DNA of 64,000 nt from Acidobacteriaceae bacterium KBS 83 (GTDB taxonomy: Bacteria; Acidobacteriota; Terriglobia; Terriglobales; Acidobacteriaceae): assembly GCA_000381585.1 (NCBI GenBank), contig KB906737.1:62001-126000 (forward strand). The letters are read 5' to 3'. Below are positions 1 through 7,934 of the stretch, in pieces. Below the pieces are notes generated by a model. The model had not been told where the DNA came from. It saw only the letters and a program-made list of their open reading frames with translations, and did no database searches. Every line of letters begins with the position of its first letter. The first letter of the stretch is position 1. The translations under genes were made by a program, and so were the position numbers.

Positions 1-38
1 CGTTCGCTTCGAAAGTACCGGAAACTTAAAAGGAGAAT

Positions 39-1112
39 ATGATGGTGGCCGAAAGCAAACGCATCGCCGTTGTGGGCGGAGCGGGATATCTGGGAAGTAC
101 CCTATGCGCCCACCTCGTGGAACAGGGGTTCCACGTTACCAGTATCGACGCGCAATGGTTTGGCGACGACTCGATACGTCGACTTCGCTGTCATCCCGAA
201 TTCACAAGCAAGAAAGTGGATGTCCACCTCGCCAACGAGGTCCTGCCTTTGCTGCGTGGCTGCAATGCCGTTATCTGGGTTGCAGGCCTGGTGGGTGACC
301 CTGCTTGTGATCTCGATATGGAGTTCACGTACAGCTGCAATTATCACAGTGCCTTGACCCTGGCGCACATCTGTAAATGGTTGGGAATCGCTCGATATGT
401 GTTTGCGTCCAGCTGCAGCGTCTATGGTCGGTCGAGTGCGGATGCGACGCATTTGACCGAAACATCACCAACCTGTCCGCTCTCCTGCTATGCGCAGGAC
501 AAGCTGGCGTCTGAAAGAGCCCTACGAGGCATGGCGGACGACTTCTTTCATCCCACCATCCTACGTCTGTCAACGCTCTTTGGGTGGTCAAATCGCATGC
601 GCTTTGATCTCGTGGTGAATGTGCTGACGGCCAGAGGTTGCAAAGGGGAGATTCTGGAAATATGCGGTGGAGGGCAGCGGCGACCGTTTCTGCACGTGAG
701 AGATGCCGCGGCGGCATTTGAGGCCGTTGTATCGAGTGATCTTTCGCTCGTGTCGAATGCGGTATTCAACGTCGGCGCAGATGCAAACAATCACCGGATC
801 ATAGACGTAGCTGATCTTGTCTATTCGGCGCTCCCTTCCGCCCGATTGAAGTTCACATCAGAGGCGAAGGATCAGCGAGACTATGACGTGGATTTCTCAA
901 AGATAGCGCGCCTGCTTGGGTTCAAAGCGAACTTCTCAGTTGCAGACGGGATTGCGGAGATGTGCCAGAAGATGACGGAAGCGAATGGCATCAATATCAA
1001 CGATCCGCTCTACAGCAATGTGAAGAGAACACAGCAACTGTTAAGCGAAACATGGCACAACGGCTTCCGACCGCCTTCGATGGTATTGGGCACAGCCGGC
1101 ACTGCGGCCTAA
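39..1112 (+). CDS. NAD-dependent sugar-nucleotide epimerase/dehydratase
   Basis: Predicted cytoplasmic enzyme of the extended short-chain dehydrogenase family (357 aa) that would epimerise or dehydrate a nucleotide sugar for surface polysaccharide synthesis. The N-terminal NAD-binding motif GGAGYLGS is at residues 13-20. The catalytic Tyr/Lys pair reads YAQDK at about 151-155, and the preceding SSCSVYG strand supplies the usual Ser/Thr. AAAAGGAG sits just upstream of two adjacent ATGs (39 and 42), so either may be the start. The next gene, a secreted beta-helix protein, begins 24 bp after the stop, so the two may be co-transcribed. Substrate cannot be told from the sequence; family assignment is firm. 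Confidence 0.9.
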   Translation: MMVAESKRIAVVGGAGYLGSTLCAHLVEQGFHVTSIDAQWFGDDSIRRLRCHPEFTSKKVDVHLANEVLPLLRGCNAVIWVAGLVGDPACDLDMEFTYSCNYHSALTLAHICKWLGIARYVFASSCSVYGRSSADATHLTETSPTCPLSCYAQDKLASERALRGMADDFFHPTILRLSTLFGWSNRMRFDLVVNVLTARGCKGEILEICGGGQRRPFLHVRDAAAAFEAVVSSDLSLVSNAVFNVGADANNHRIIDVADLVYSALPSARLKFTSEAKDQRDYDVDFSKIARLLGFKANFSVADGIAEMCQKMTEANGININDPLYSNVKRTQQLLSETWHNGFRPPSMVLGTAGTAA

Positions 1113-1135
1113 CGCATGGCACAGTCATCTCAACA

Positions 1136-2575
1136 ATGATCACGACAGCCCAATCGATCAATTGGCTTCTGCTTACTGCATCCTTCGCGGGATGCTTCCT
1201 GTTGCCCGGCGGAGGTCCTGGACACACTTTGACCGAGCCATCGCAGACATCCGCGGCTGCGCGTGCAACATACTATGTGAGCACGAACGGCAGCGACGCT
1301 GCTGACGGAAGCACGGCCCACCCCTGGGCGACTCTCCGCCATGCTGACGAGGTTGTCGGCCCAGGCGATACGGTCCTTGTCGCTGACGGTGTCTATCGGG
1401 GCGACATCGTCTTGAGAAAGAGCGGCACGAAGGGCCATCCCATTACATTTGCCGCCGAGCATAAATGGAAGGCGAAGCTGGTTGGGACCTCATCCGGCGA
1501 CGGTTCGGCAGTTATACGAGTGACCGGTGGCAGAATTGTTATCAAGGACTTCGATATCAGCGGCAAGAACGCGAATGGGATCATTCTGGCATATGCGGGT
1601 ACTTCAGCCAGCTACAACCAGGCTATCGGAAACTATGTACACGATATGAAAACACCGTGTACTGATAATAGCGGAACTGCAATTGAGACCGGCGGCGGGG
1701 ATAATTATCGCGGCATTTCCCACAACGACATCATCGGGAATCTTGTAGTGAATATCACGCCGATTGACGGCTGCCCGGAGGGGCATCCTTCGAGTGGAGT
1801 ATACGCAGAAATTCCGTACTCCACTATCGCAAATAACATCGTCATCAATGCCGGTTACGGCATCCAAAGCTGGCACGCCGCTTCGCATGTGACCGTTGTC
1901 GGAAACACCCTGATTAACAATCGTCGGTCCATCACAATTGGGGACGGCGACTCTCCCGGCGGTCGGGTGAATGATTACAGTCTTGTGCAGAACAACTTGA
2001 TCTACAACAGCGAGCAAACAGCCATCGCCGAGACCGGCAAGACTGGGCCTCACAATAGATACTTGAATAACTTGATCTATGGAGGCGACACGAGCATTAG
2101 TTTGAATCACAGTTTGCGTGCGAGTGGAACCGTTTATGCAAACCCCCGATTTATCCACAACACCGGAACTGCATTTGGAAATTATCGGCTGAGCTTTGAC
2201 TCCGGAGCCCGAGCGGCCGGACTGGCTCTGGGGGCAGTCGGCACAGACTTCGCAGGGACGCCCCGTCCTCACATCGGGGCAACAGATGTGGGCGCCTGTC
2301 TTTTTCAGCCAAGCTCTGCACCGCCCTGTCCTGAACCTCAGATGCTTAAGGTTGCCGCCGGCGCCAGCGCTGTTCCCAACCTGATTAAAAGGGGGCAGTC
2401 TTCCACCATCACCTGGACCACCGAGGATGCGGCAGCCGCTACGCTTAATGGGGAGCCTGTCCCATTAAAGGGCACCCGGAAGGTACATCCTACGGTCACT
2501 ACGACCTATAAAGTTATAGCAACCTCTCCAGCAGGTCAGACGGATTGGGGCGCTGCGACGGTCGTTGTTCATTGA
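1136..2575 (+). CDS. Secreted right-handed parallel beta-helix protein with one C-terminal Ig-like module
   Basis: 479 aa exported protein. A hydrophobic N-terminus (residues ~8-25) precedes a DUF1565-type start (TYYVSTNGSDAADG), a long run of beta-helix coils rich in Asn/Ile/Val (NNIVINAGYGI, QNNLIYNS) and one Ig-like module (RGQSSTITW, then TTTYKV, then TDWGAATVVV). Beta-helix proteins of this type are often polysaccharide lyases or hydrolases, but no catalytic residues can be assigned here. The reading frame is open back to 962; ATG 1136 is chosen because the signal segment begins there, although no good Shine-Dalgarno precedes it. It is a clear paralogue of the convergent gene at 2766-4697 (shared SYNQAIGNYVHD, WKAKLVG and VNDYSLVQNN). 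Confidence 0.85.
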   Translation: MITTAQSINWLLLTASFAGCFLLPGGGPGHTLTEPSQTSAAARATYYVSTNGSDAADGSTAHPWATLRHADEVVGPGDTVLVADGVYRGDIVLRKSGTKGHPITFAAEHKWKAKLVGTSSGDGSAVIRVTGGRIVIKDFDISGKNANGIILAYAGTSASYNQAIGNYVHDMKTPCTDNSGTAIETGGGDNYRGISHNDIIGNLVVNITPIDGCPEGHPSSGVYAEIPYSTIANNIVINAGYGIQSWHAASHVTVVGNTLINNRRSITIGDGDSPGGRVNDYSLVQNNLIYNSEQTAIAETGKTGPHNRYLNNLIYGGDTSISLNHSLRASGTVYANPRFIHNTGTAFGNYRLSFDSGARAAGLALGAVGTDFAGTPRPHIGATDVGACLFQPSSAPPCPEPQMLKVAAGASAVPNLIKRGQSSTITWTTEDAAAATLNGEPVPLKGTRKVHPTVTTTYKVIATSPAGQTDWGAATVVVH

Positions 2576-2723
2576 ACTCCTAATGCAGCGTGACTTCAAG
2601 CTACGTCAGTCGCACTTTGAACAGGTCAGAAAATACATCTATCAAAACAAAAAAAGGACGCAAAGTCGACGCAGCGTGAATGTCACGTTCCGCGGCGGCC
2701 TTTGCGCCCTGAGACCCAAACAA

Positions 2724-2762
2724 GGTTGGGGATTTGCCAGATGTTGGTCTCATCCCCCAACC
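2724..2762. terminator. Inverted repeat between convergent beta-helix genes, possible bidirectional terminator
   Basis: GGTTGGGG at 2724-2731 pairs exactly with CCCCAACC at 2755-2762 across a 23-nt loop. It lies between the stop codons of two convergent genes. There is no strong T-run on either side, so termination is an inference from position. Confidence 0.45.
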
Positions 2763-2765
2763 AAA

Positions 2766-4697
2766 TTACTTAACAGTGACGGTTGCTGAACCCCAGTCAG
2801 TCTTACCGGTCGAGTCCGTCGCAACGATCTTGTAGACCGTCGTTGCGGTTGGCCGCACTGTAACTGATCCGTTGAGGGCAACCGGCGCGCCATTCAGAGT
2901 TGCGCTTACGGCATTCGCCGTGTGCCAGGTGATCACAGACGTTTGACCGTTCGCGATGGAGGTTGGGCTAGCGCTTGCTCCCGCCGCAACGGGGCCGCTG
3001 GTAGCAGCTGCAGCCACAGTCACGGTTACAGAGCCCCAATCCACGCTACCGTTCGAGCCGGTGCCAACTACTTTGTACTGAGTCGTCGCTGTTGGCTGCA
3101 CGGTCATCGATCCGTTCAGTGCGACAGGCTTTCCATTCAAAGTCGCGCTGACAGCATTCCTGGTGTCCCACGTGATCACCGAACTCTGGCCACTCTTGAT
3201 GGAGGTTGGGCTGGCCATCACGCCGGCGGCTACTGTACCGCCCGTCGGGGTGCCAACTGCAACCGTGACTGACTGCGACGTGCTGTTGCCGGTAGAGTTG
3301 GCGACAGCTATCGTGTAAGTCGTCGTCGCAGTGGGATTTACTGTCATGCTGCCGTTGAGTGCAACGGTCGCTCCATTCAGCTTTGCGCTTACTCCATTAC
3401 TGCTTGTCCACGAGATGACCGACGATTGACCACTGGTAACGGAAGTTGGGCTAGCCGAGATGGTTGCTGTGGCTGCACCGGAAGAACCGGAACCCGAACC
3501 AGATGTCGGGGACACACCAAGAGCTGCACCTATTACTGTCATGCCCGCCTGTGGACGCGACACTCCATCAAAGTCCGTCATCACACCAGCAAGTGCGAGG
3601 CCGGTGCCGCGCGCAGGAGAAGTCATCGCTACGCGGTAGTTGCCTGAAGCATTTCCGGTGTTGTTGACGAACTGCGGGTCTGCCTTGATCGTCCCGGTGG
3701 CTTGCAGACCGTTATTCAGGCCGATGGTCGTATTACCGCCATAGACCAGGTTGTTCTTGTATTGGTTGTGGGGACCTGTGCTTCCGGTCTCTACGATCGC
3801 CGACATGCTGGAGTTATAGACGATGTTGTTCTGCACCAGCGAGTAGTCGTTCACCGTGCCTGTATTCGGCCCATCACCTGCGCCCATTGTAATGGACTGC
3901 TTGGAGTTCACGATGACATTGCCGAAGTAGGTCTCGTGATGAGCGTTGTGCCACGACTCAATCGCCCAGTGTCCGCCATTCACGATGATGTTGTTCGCCA
4001 CCATTGTGTAAGGAATTGCCGCGAAGATACCGGCGCCATGCGGAGCACTACAGCCGGGAGGATCCGTGACATTGACCACCAGGTTGCTCAGGATGTCCAT
4101 GTGGCCAACGCCGGGATTGTAGTTGTCGCCATCGCCGGAATTGATGGCGGTTCCCCCGTTGCCATCGCACGGAGCAACAAGGTCATGGACATAGTTGCCG
4201 ATGGCCTGGTTGTAGCTGGTGGTAGTTCCAGACCTGGCAAGGTCGATTCCGTTCGCATTGCTCCCGGTGACGTCGAAATCCTGAATGGTGTTATAGCTTC
4301 CGGAGACCCCGATCACGGTCGAGCCGTCGCCGGTGCCGCCGCCGACCAGTTTGGCCTTCCACTTATTCATGGCCTTGTAGGTGATCCGTTGGCCGGCTGC
4401 GCCGTTGGAGCTGATGGCAGCGTCTCCGAGCCAGCCGCCGTTGCCGAGAGAGTAGGTACCGTCTTCCACCAGGATCGTGTCGCCAGGCTTCGCCTGACGG
4501 GACGCATAGGTGATGGTTGCGAACGCGTTGCTGTCGCTCAGTCCGTTGTTGAAGTTGTTGCCGTTGGTGGCGACATAGTACGTCGTGCCGGTTTGAGCCT
4601 CGGACCTCTGTGCGGTGAACGAAAATGCGCATGTAAGCGCGATGCTGACACTGAGACCAGTCCTTAGAAGCGGCGGACATGTAAGCCGTGAAGACAT
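2766..4697 (-). CDS. Secreted right-handed parallel beta-helix protein with three C-terminal Ig-like modules
   Basis: 643 aa exported protein. A signal peptide (hydrophobic ~12-30, cleavage near SEAQ-TG) is followed by TTYYVATNGNN, a beta-helix body to about residue 385, a Gly/Ser linker and three Ig-like modules (roughly 400-480, 485-560, 570-643). Each module carries the signature GQ(S/T)SVI(S/T)W, LNG, ALNGS, PTATT; the last two end in (V/T)DWGS. The body is paralogous to the convergent gene at 1136-2575 along its length. The ATG at 4697 is preceded on its strand by AAAAAAGGATTT, giving an AAGGA ribosome site. A role in binding or cleaving extracellular polysaccharide is inferred from fold and neighbours (epimerase, heparinase-type lyase); no active site is recognisable. 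Confidence 0.87.
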   Translation of the reverse strand: MSSRLTCPPLLRTGLSVSIALTCAFSFTAQRSEAQTGTTYYVATNGNNFNNGLSDSNAFATITYASRQAKPGDTILVEDGTYSLGNGGWLGDAAISSNGAAGQRITYKAMNKWKAKLVGGGTGDGSTVIGVSGSYNTIQDFDVTGSNANGIDLARSGTTTSYNQAIGNYVHDLVAPCDGNGGTAINSGDGDNYNPGVGHMDILSNLVVNVTDPPGCSAPHGAGIFAAIPYTMVANNIIVNGGHWAIESWHNAHHETYFGNVIVNSKQSITMGAGDGPNTGTVNDYSLVQNNIVYNSSMSAIVETGSTGPHNQYKNNLVYGGNTTIGLNNGLQATGTIKADPQFVNNTGNASGNYRVAMTSPARGTGLALAGVMTDFDGVSRPQAGMTVIGAALGVSPTSGSGSGSSGAATATISASPTSVTSGQSSVISWTSSNGVSAKLNGATVALNGSMTVNPTATTTYTIAVANSTGNSTSQSVTVAVGTPTGGTVAAGVMASPTSIKSGQSSVITWDTRNAVSATLNGKPVALNGSMTVQPTATTQYKVVGTGSNGSVDWGSVTVTVAAAATSGPVAAGASASPTSIANGQTSVITWHTANAVSATLNGAPVALNGSVTVRPTATTVYKIVATDSTGKTDWGSATVTVK

Positions 4698-4754
4698 AGG
4701 TTAAATCCTTTTTTAGACATAAGTTGGCTGACCCCTGCACGTGGGCAAGGGAGC

Positions 4755-4839
4755 CCGGCAGCAACGCCGGAGTCGGAAAAAGAGCGAGCCCTGCCTGTCC
4801 TGCAAAAAAGCAGGCGACATTACGCCGGCGATCCGGCGT
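4755..4839 (-). promoter_or_regulatory. Structured leader upstream of the three-Ig beta-helix gene
   Basis: Three perfect short hairpins lie in a row 58-142 nt upstream of the ATG at 4697. They are ACGCCGG/CCGGCGT with a 4-nt loop (4822-4839), CCTGC/GCAGG with a six-T loop on the minus strand (4799-4814), and CCGGC/GCCGG (4755-4770). This looks like a folded 5' untranslated region. It does not match a riboswitch class that could be recognised by eye. Confidence 0.35.
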
Positions 4840-5741
4840 GGAGAGCTAACTGTGGATGTGGAGAGTGCGTGCCGTTCGGATAGTCAACGGCTTACACGAT
4901 TCAAGATGGGCCGGAGCGGCAATGATTTAAGTCAGCCTTGCTCCAGGAGTCGAGCAGAGTATTTTTTTGGGAAGACATGTGGGGGAGTCCTCGATAAGAG
5001 ATTTTTTTTTAACCCGGTACATATGCGGATCTGAAAAGCTACAGCGCTCGAAAGCTCTGAAGCAAGCGAAGGTGTCCGCGATTCCGCGGAAACCCAGAAG
5101 ACGTTGCTTTGGCAGCAGGTCGATCAGTCGCACGGATGTGCGAGCCCGTCAGCATCGAAAGAGATGCTGGAAAAGAATGCTTCTCACCGCTTGAATTAGA
5201 GATAGCCAGCGTGCAACTCAACCTGACTAAGCTTCCGATTCAGCCGCTTCTATGATCTGCTCACCTTAGAACCAAACGTTGAAGACGGCGATGACCCTTT
5301 GGTGTTATGCCAACTTGTCTTACCCACCATGTCCAACGCGATCCGTGAAACATCGCAAGATAAGCGATTGTTCAGGCGGTGAACAGACGTTTTTTGTGTT
5401 AACGCATGTTCGCGAGTCTAACACACAGATCAACGGAAATTGGGGCTGTGCGATCGTGTTGTCAGCGATTTATGACGCCAATCGAGAGACTCTTCACCAT
5501 TCTTTGCAGCGAAAAAATTACCTGAAATACGGCTTCATCCGCTCGACGTTGTCGAAGAGAGAGTCCGCCTCCCTCTGGCCTGTTTCTTGCCACAGTAACT
5601 CGTCTGTGTCATTCCTACAGTGCCCGCGTGTCGAACGCGCCGGATCATAAGAACCTATTTGATAAATCTCTCAATCGCCGACCGGCTTTTCCTCTACTCC
5701 GTGAGTTGGAACGGCTGCACCCCCTGCACGAAGGCGCGAAG
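4840..5741. other. Long intergenic stretch without recognisable genes
   Basis: About 0.9 kb between divergent genes, lower in GC than its surroundings, with homopolymer runs (TTTTTTT near 4962, nine T near 5002). Open frames here (for example 5279-5650) have unconvincing composition and no recognisable family. An imperfectly spaced inverted repeat, TGTGTTA (5395-5401) and TAACACA (5419-5425), is visible. It probably holds promoters for both flanking genes, but no clear -35/-10 pair could be assigned. Confidence 0.4.
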
Positions 5742-7778
5742 ATGAACGACTGGACCCCGGTTGGGGCCAAAGCACCCTGCACCCGGAAGGTGATCATCGA
5801 GGACGAGATGCACGAAACTGCAATGACGAGCAATCAGTATCTGTTCCCTGCTGTTTCTCCTGTCGCGGAGACTACAGCGCTCCCGTCCTTTGCAGCTCCT
5901 GCAGCGCCTTCTACCACAGGCAGATACTGGAGAACGCTACGACATTTGCGTCTATCTCAGCTTTTATATCTAGGATTGCACCGCACGCTGGGTACGAATG
6001 ACATTCGACGCTGGCCCGAGGTTTCAGTTGGCATAAAAACTCATGGCGGTTTGCGGCACATGGCGGACTGGCAACCTGAGTTAGCCCGCGAGGTCATCCT
6101 GGCTGGCAACGTACAGTTTGTAGATCCTCTCCCGGCGGACGATGATGATGTGCCGTGGTCTCTGAAAGAGGTAAGGCGCCGCCAGGTCTTCCACGCCAAC
6201 TATTGCGACTTCCTGAATATTGATCTCACTTCACCTCGCGACGAGGATCTCCTTCGCCGGGCCATAGGCATCGCGTTGAGCTGGTGCGATCAGAACCCTA
6301 CCGGTCGCGAAGTCGCCTGGCAGCCTTTCTTCCTGTCTCTACGCATCGTGAATTGGCTAAAGTTTCTAGCGCGCAACTATCTTCGAGCGCAGGAGATTGG
6401 CGATAGAGCACAAATGGATCGAATGCTCTCCAACCTTCGGGTGCAGGTGCTCTCGCTCGAAAGCCGGCTGGAGCGTGAACTGTTGGCAAATCACTTCCTG
6501 AAAAATGCGAAGGCTCTTGTCTTTGCCGGGTCCCTGCTTGAAGCACCGGAAAGCTCCAGGTGGCTCATTCTGGGACAGCAAATCCTAAAACAGCAGGTTA
6601 GGGAACAAATACTGCCGGATGGAGGCCACATCGAGAGGTCGCCTATGTATCACGCATGGGTACTCGATGATCTGATCGATATTCAGCAATTATTTAACGT
6701 GTGCGCGCCTGACGACCCCGAATGCCGCCTTGCCGTCAGTGACGGTGTTGCTCGCATGAGCCAATACCTGAGCGAGATTCTTCATCCCGATGGTGAGATC
6801 CCGCTGCTGAACGATTCCCAACTGAATGTGACACGGCCGACCGGCGAAATCCTTGCCGACGCCGGGGCCGTGCCTAACACTACTTCGCGAAGTGGAATTG
6901 AGACGCATATCCTTCCGGAAACTGGCTACGGGACCATTCGAAACTACGACTCGAGAAGTTTCCTGATCCTCGACTGCGGACCGCTGGGTCCCGATTATCA
7001 GCCCGGCCACGGACACTCAGATGTCCTCACTTACGAACTCACCCTGCATGGACAAAGAGTCGTTGTGGATACCGGAGTCAGTTCCTACGAGCCAGGACCG
7101 GAGCGCCAGTATGAGCGCTCAACGGCCGCTCATAACACGATACGCATCGACGAAGCAGACCAGGCCGAAGTCTGGGCCAGCTTCCGGGTTGGGATTCGCC
7201 CAACCGTCGGCCGCATTGCAGAAGGATCGATCGCGAGCGGCCATTTCGTTCGGGGGCAACATTTCAAGTACAGACACTCCAGCGTGGATCACTCAAGAGC
7301 AATCGGGCATTTCGCTGGGAGTTTCTGGATAATCGCCGACCTGCTGCAAGGCAAAGGAAGACATAAAGCAGAGTCGTTTATTCACTTCCATCCATCCGTT
7401 CAGCTCATGCCTCATCCTGGCTCGCACGATTTTCCCTCCGAATCCATGGCGCCCCAATGGAAGCTTCAGTTTGGAGAAAACAGGTACGTTCTCATGGCGA
7501 GAGGAGGCGGCATGCTCAAATTGACCTCTGCATGGTATTCACCCGGTTTCGCCATTCGACTGCCGCAATCGGTGATTCATTGGACCCACGATGGAATGTT
7601 GCCGATCTCAATGGTCTATGCGATCGTCCCCGAAGACACATCGCCGGCGAGCGTGAATCAGGTGGCAGATCATTTGTGCACCCAACTCAGCGAAAACATA
7701 TCGGCACAGCGGCGGCCTGCGAAGGCGGTTTCCGATCTTCGACCTCTGTCCGGAAATGCACCTAACTCGATTTCCTGA
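5742..7778 (+). CDS. Heparinase II/III family protein (polysaccharide lyase type)
   Basis: 678 aa from ATG 5742. An N-terminal alpha-helical toroid (starting near LRHLRLSQLLYLGLHR) is followed by the heparinase II/III beta-sandwich with the family motifs GHGHSDVLTYEL and RSTAAHNTIRIDEADQAE. The His and Asp of the first and the Arg/His of the second are in the positions expected of uronate-containing polysaccharide lyases. The frame is open back to GTG 5628; ATG 5742 has GAAGG upstream, and ATG 5808 has GAGG at a good spacing and is an equally plausible start. No classical signal peptide is seen from any of these starts, so localisation is uncertain. Neighbouring beta-helix and epimerase genes suggest turnover of an exopolysaccharide; the substrate is not known. 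Confidence 0.88.
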   Translation: MNDWTPVGAKAPCTRKVIIEDEMHETAMTSNQYLFPAVSPVAETTALPSFAAPAAPSTTGRYWRTLRHLRLSQLLYLGLHRTLGTNDIRRWPEVSVGIKTHGGLRHMADWQPELAREVILAGNVQFVDPLPADDDDVPWSLKEVRRRQVFHANYCDFLNIDLTSPRDEDLLRRAIGIALSWCDQNPTGREVAWQPFFLSLRIVNWLKFLARNYLRAQEIGDRAQMDRMLSNLRVQVLSLESRLERELLANHFLKNAKALVFAGSLLEAPESSRWLILGQQILKQQVREQILPDGGHIERSPMYHAWVLDDLIDIQQLFNVCAPDDPECRLAVSDGVARMSQYLSEILHPDGEIPLLNDSQLNVTRPTGEILADAGAVPNTTSRSGIETHILPETGYGTIRNYDSRSFLILDCGPLGPDYQPGHGHSDVLTYELTLHGQRVVVDTGVSSYEPGPERQYERSTAAHNTIRIDEADQAEVWASFRVGIRPTVGRIAEGSIASGHFVRGQHFKYRHSSVDHSRAIGHFAGSFWIIADLLQGKGRHKAESFIHFHPSVQLMPHPGSHDFPSESMAPQWKLQFGENRYVLMARGGGMLKLTSAWYSPGFAIRLPQSVIHWTHDGMLPISMVYAIVPEDTSPASVNQVADHLCTQLSENISAQRRPAKAVSDLRPLSGNAPNSIS

Positions 7779-7934
7779 AAGATCGTGATTGCGTTTTACC
7801 TTGCGCGGCCTCTCTCCTTCCCGCAGTTGTCAATCGATAGCGCACACTCCCCAAGCTAGTCTCCCCTGCATAACAAAACCTTCAGTGTCGTGGATGGCTC
7901 TCCTAATACTGGGCATCTCGGCGGAGATACGGTC

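Noticed and set aside
2655-2664. GGACGCAAAG resembling a piece of the c-di-GMP riboswitch consensus
   Set aside because: Isolated match at the 3' end of a gene between convergent genes; the other conserved parts are missing.
3702-4667. Open frame of 321 aa opposite the three-Ig beta-helix gene
   Set aside because: Antisense shadow; Val/Asp/Ala-rich without domain signatures, while the minus-strand protein has signal peptide and repeats.
5279-5650. Open frame of 123 aa in the long gap before the heparinase gene
   Set aside because: No good ribosome site, Ser/Cys-rich unconvincing composition and no family; kept as non-coding.
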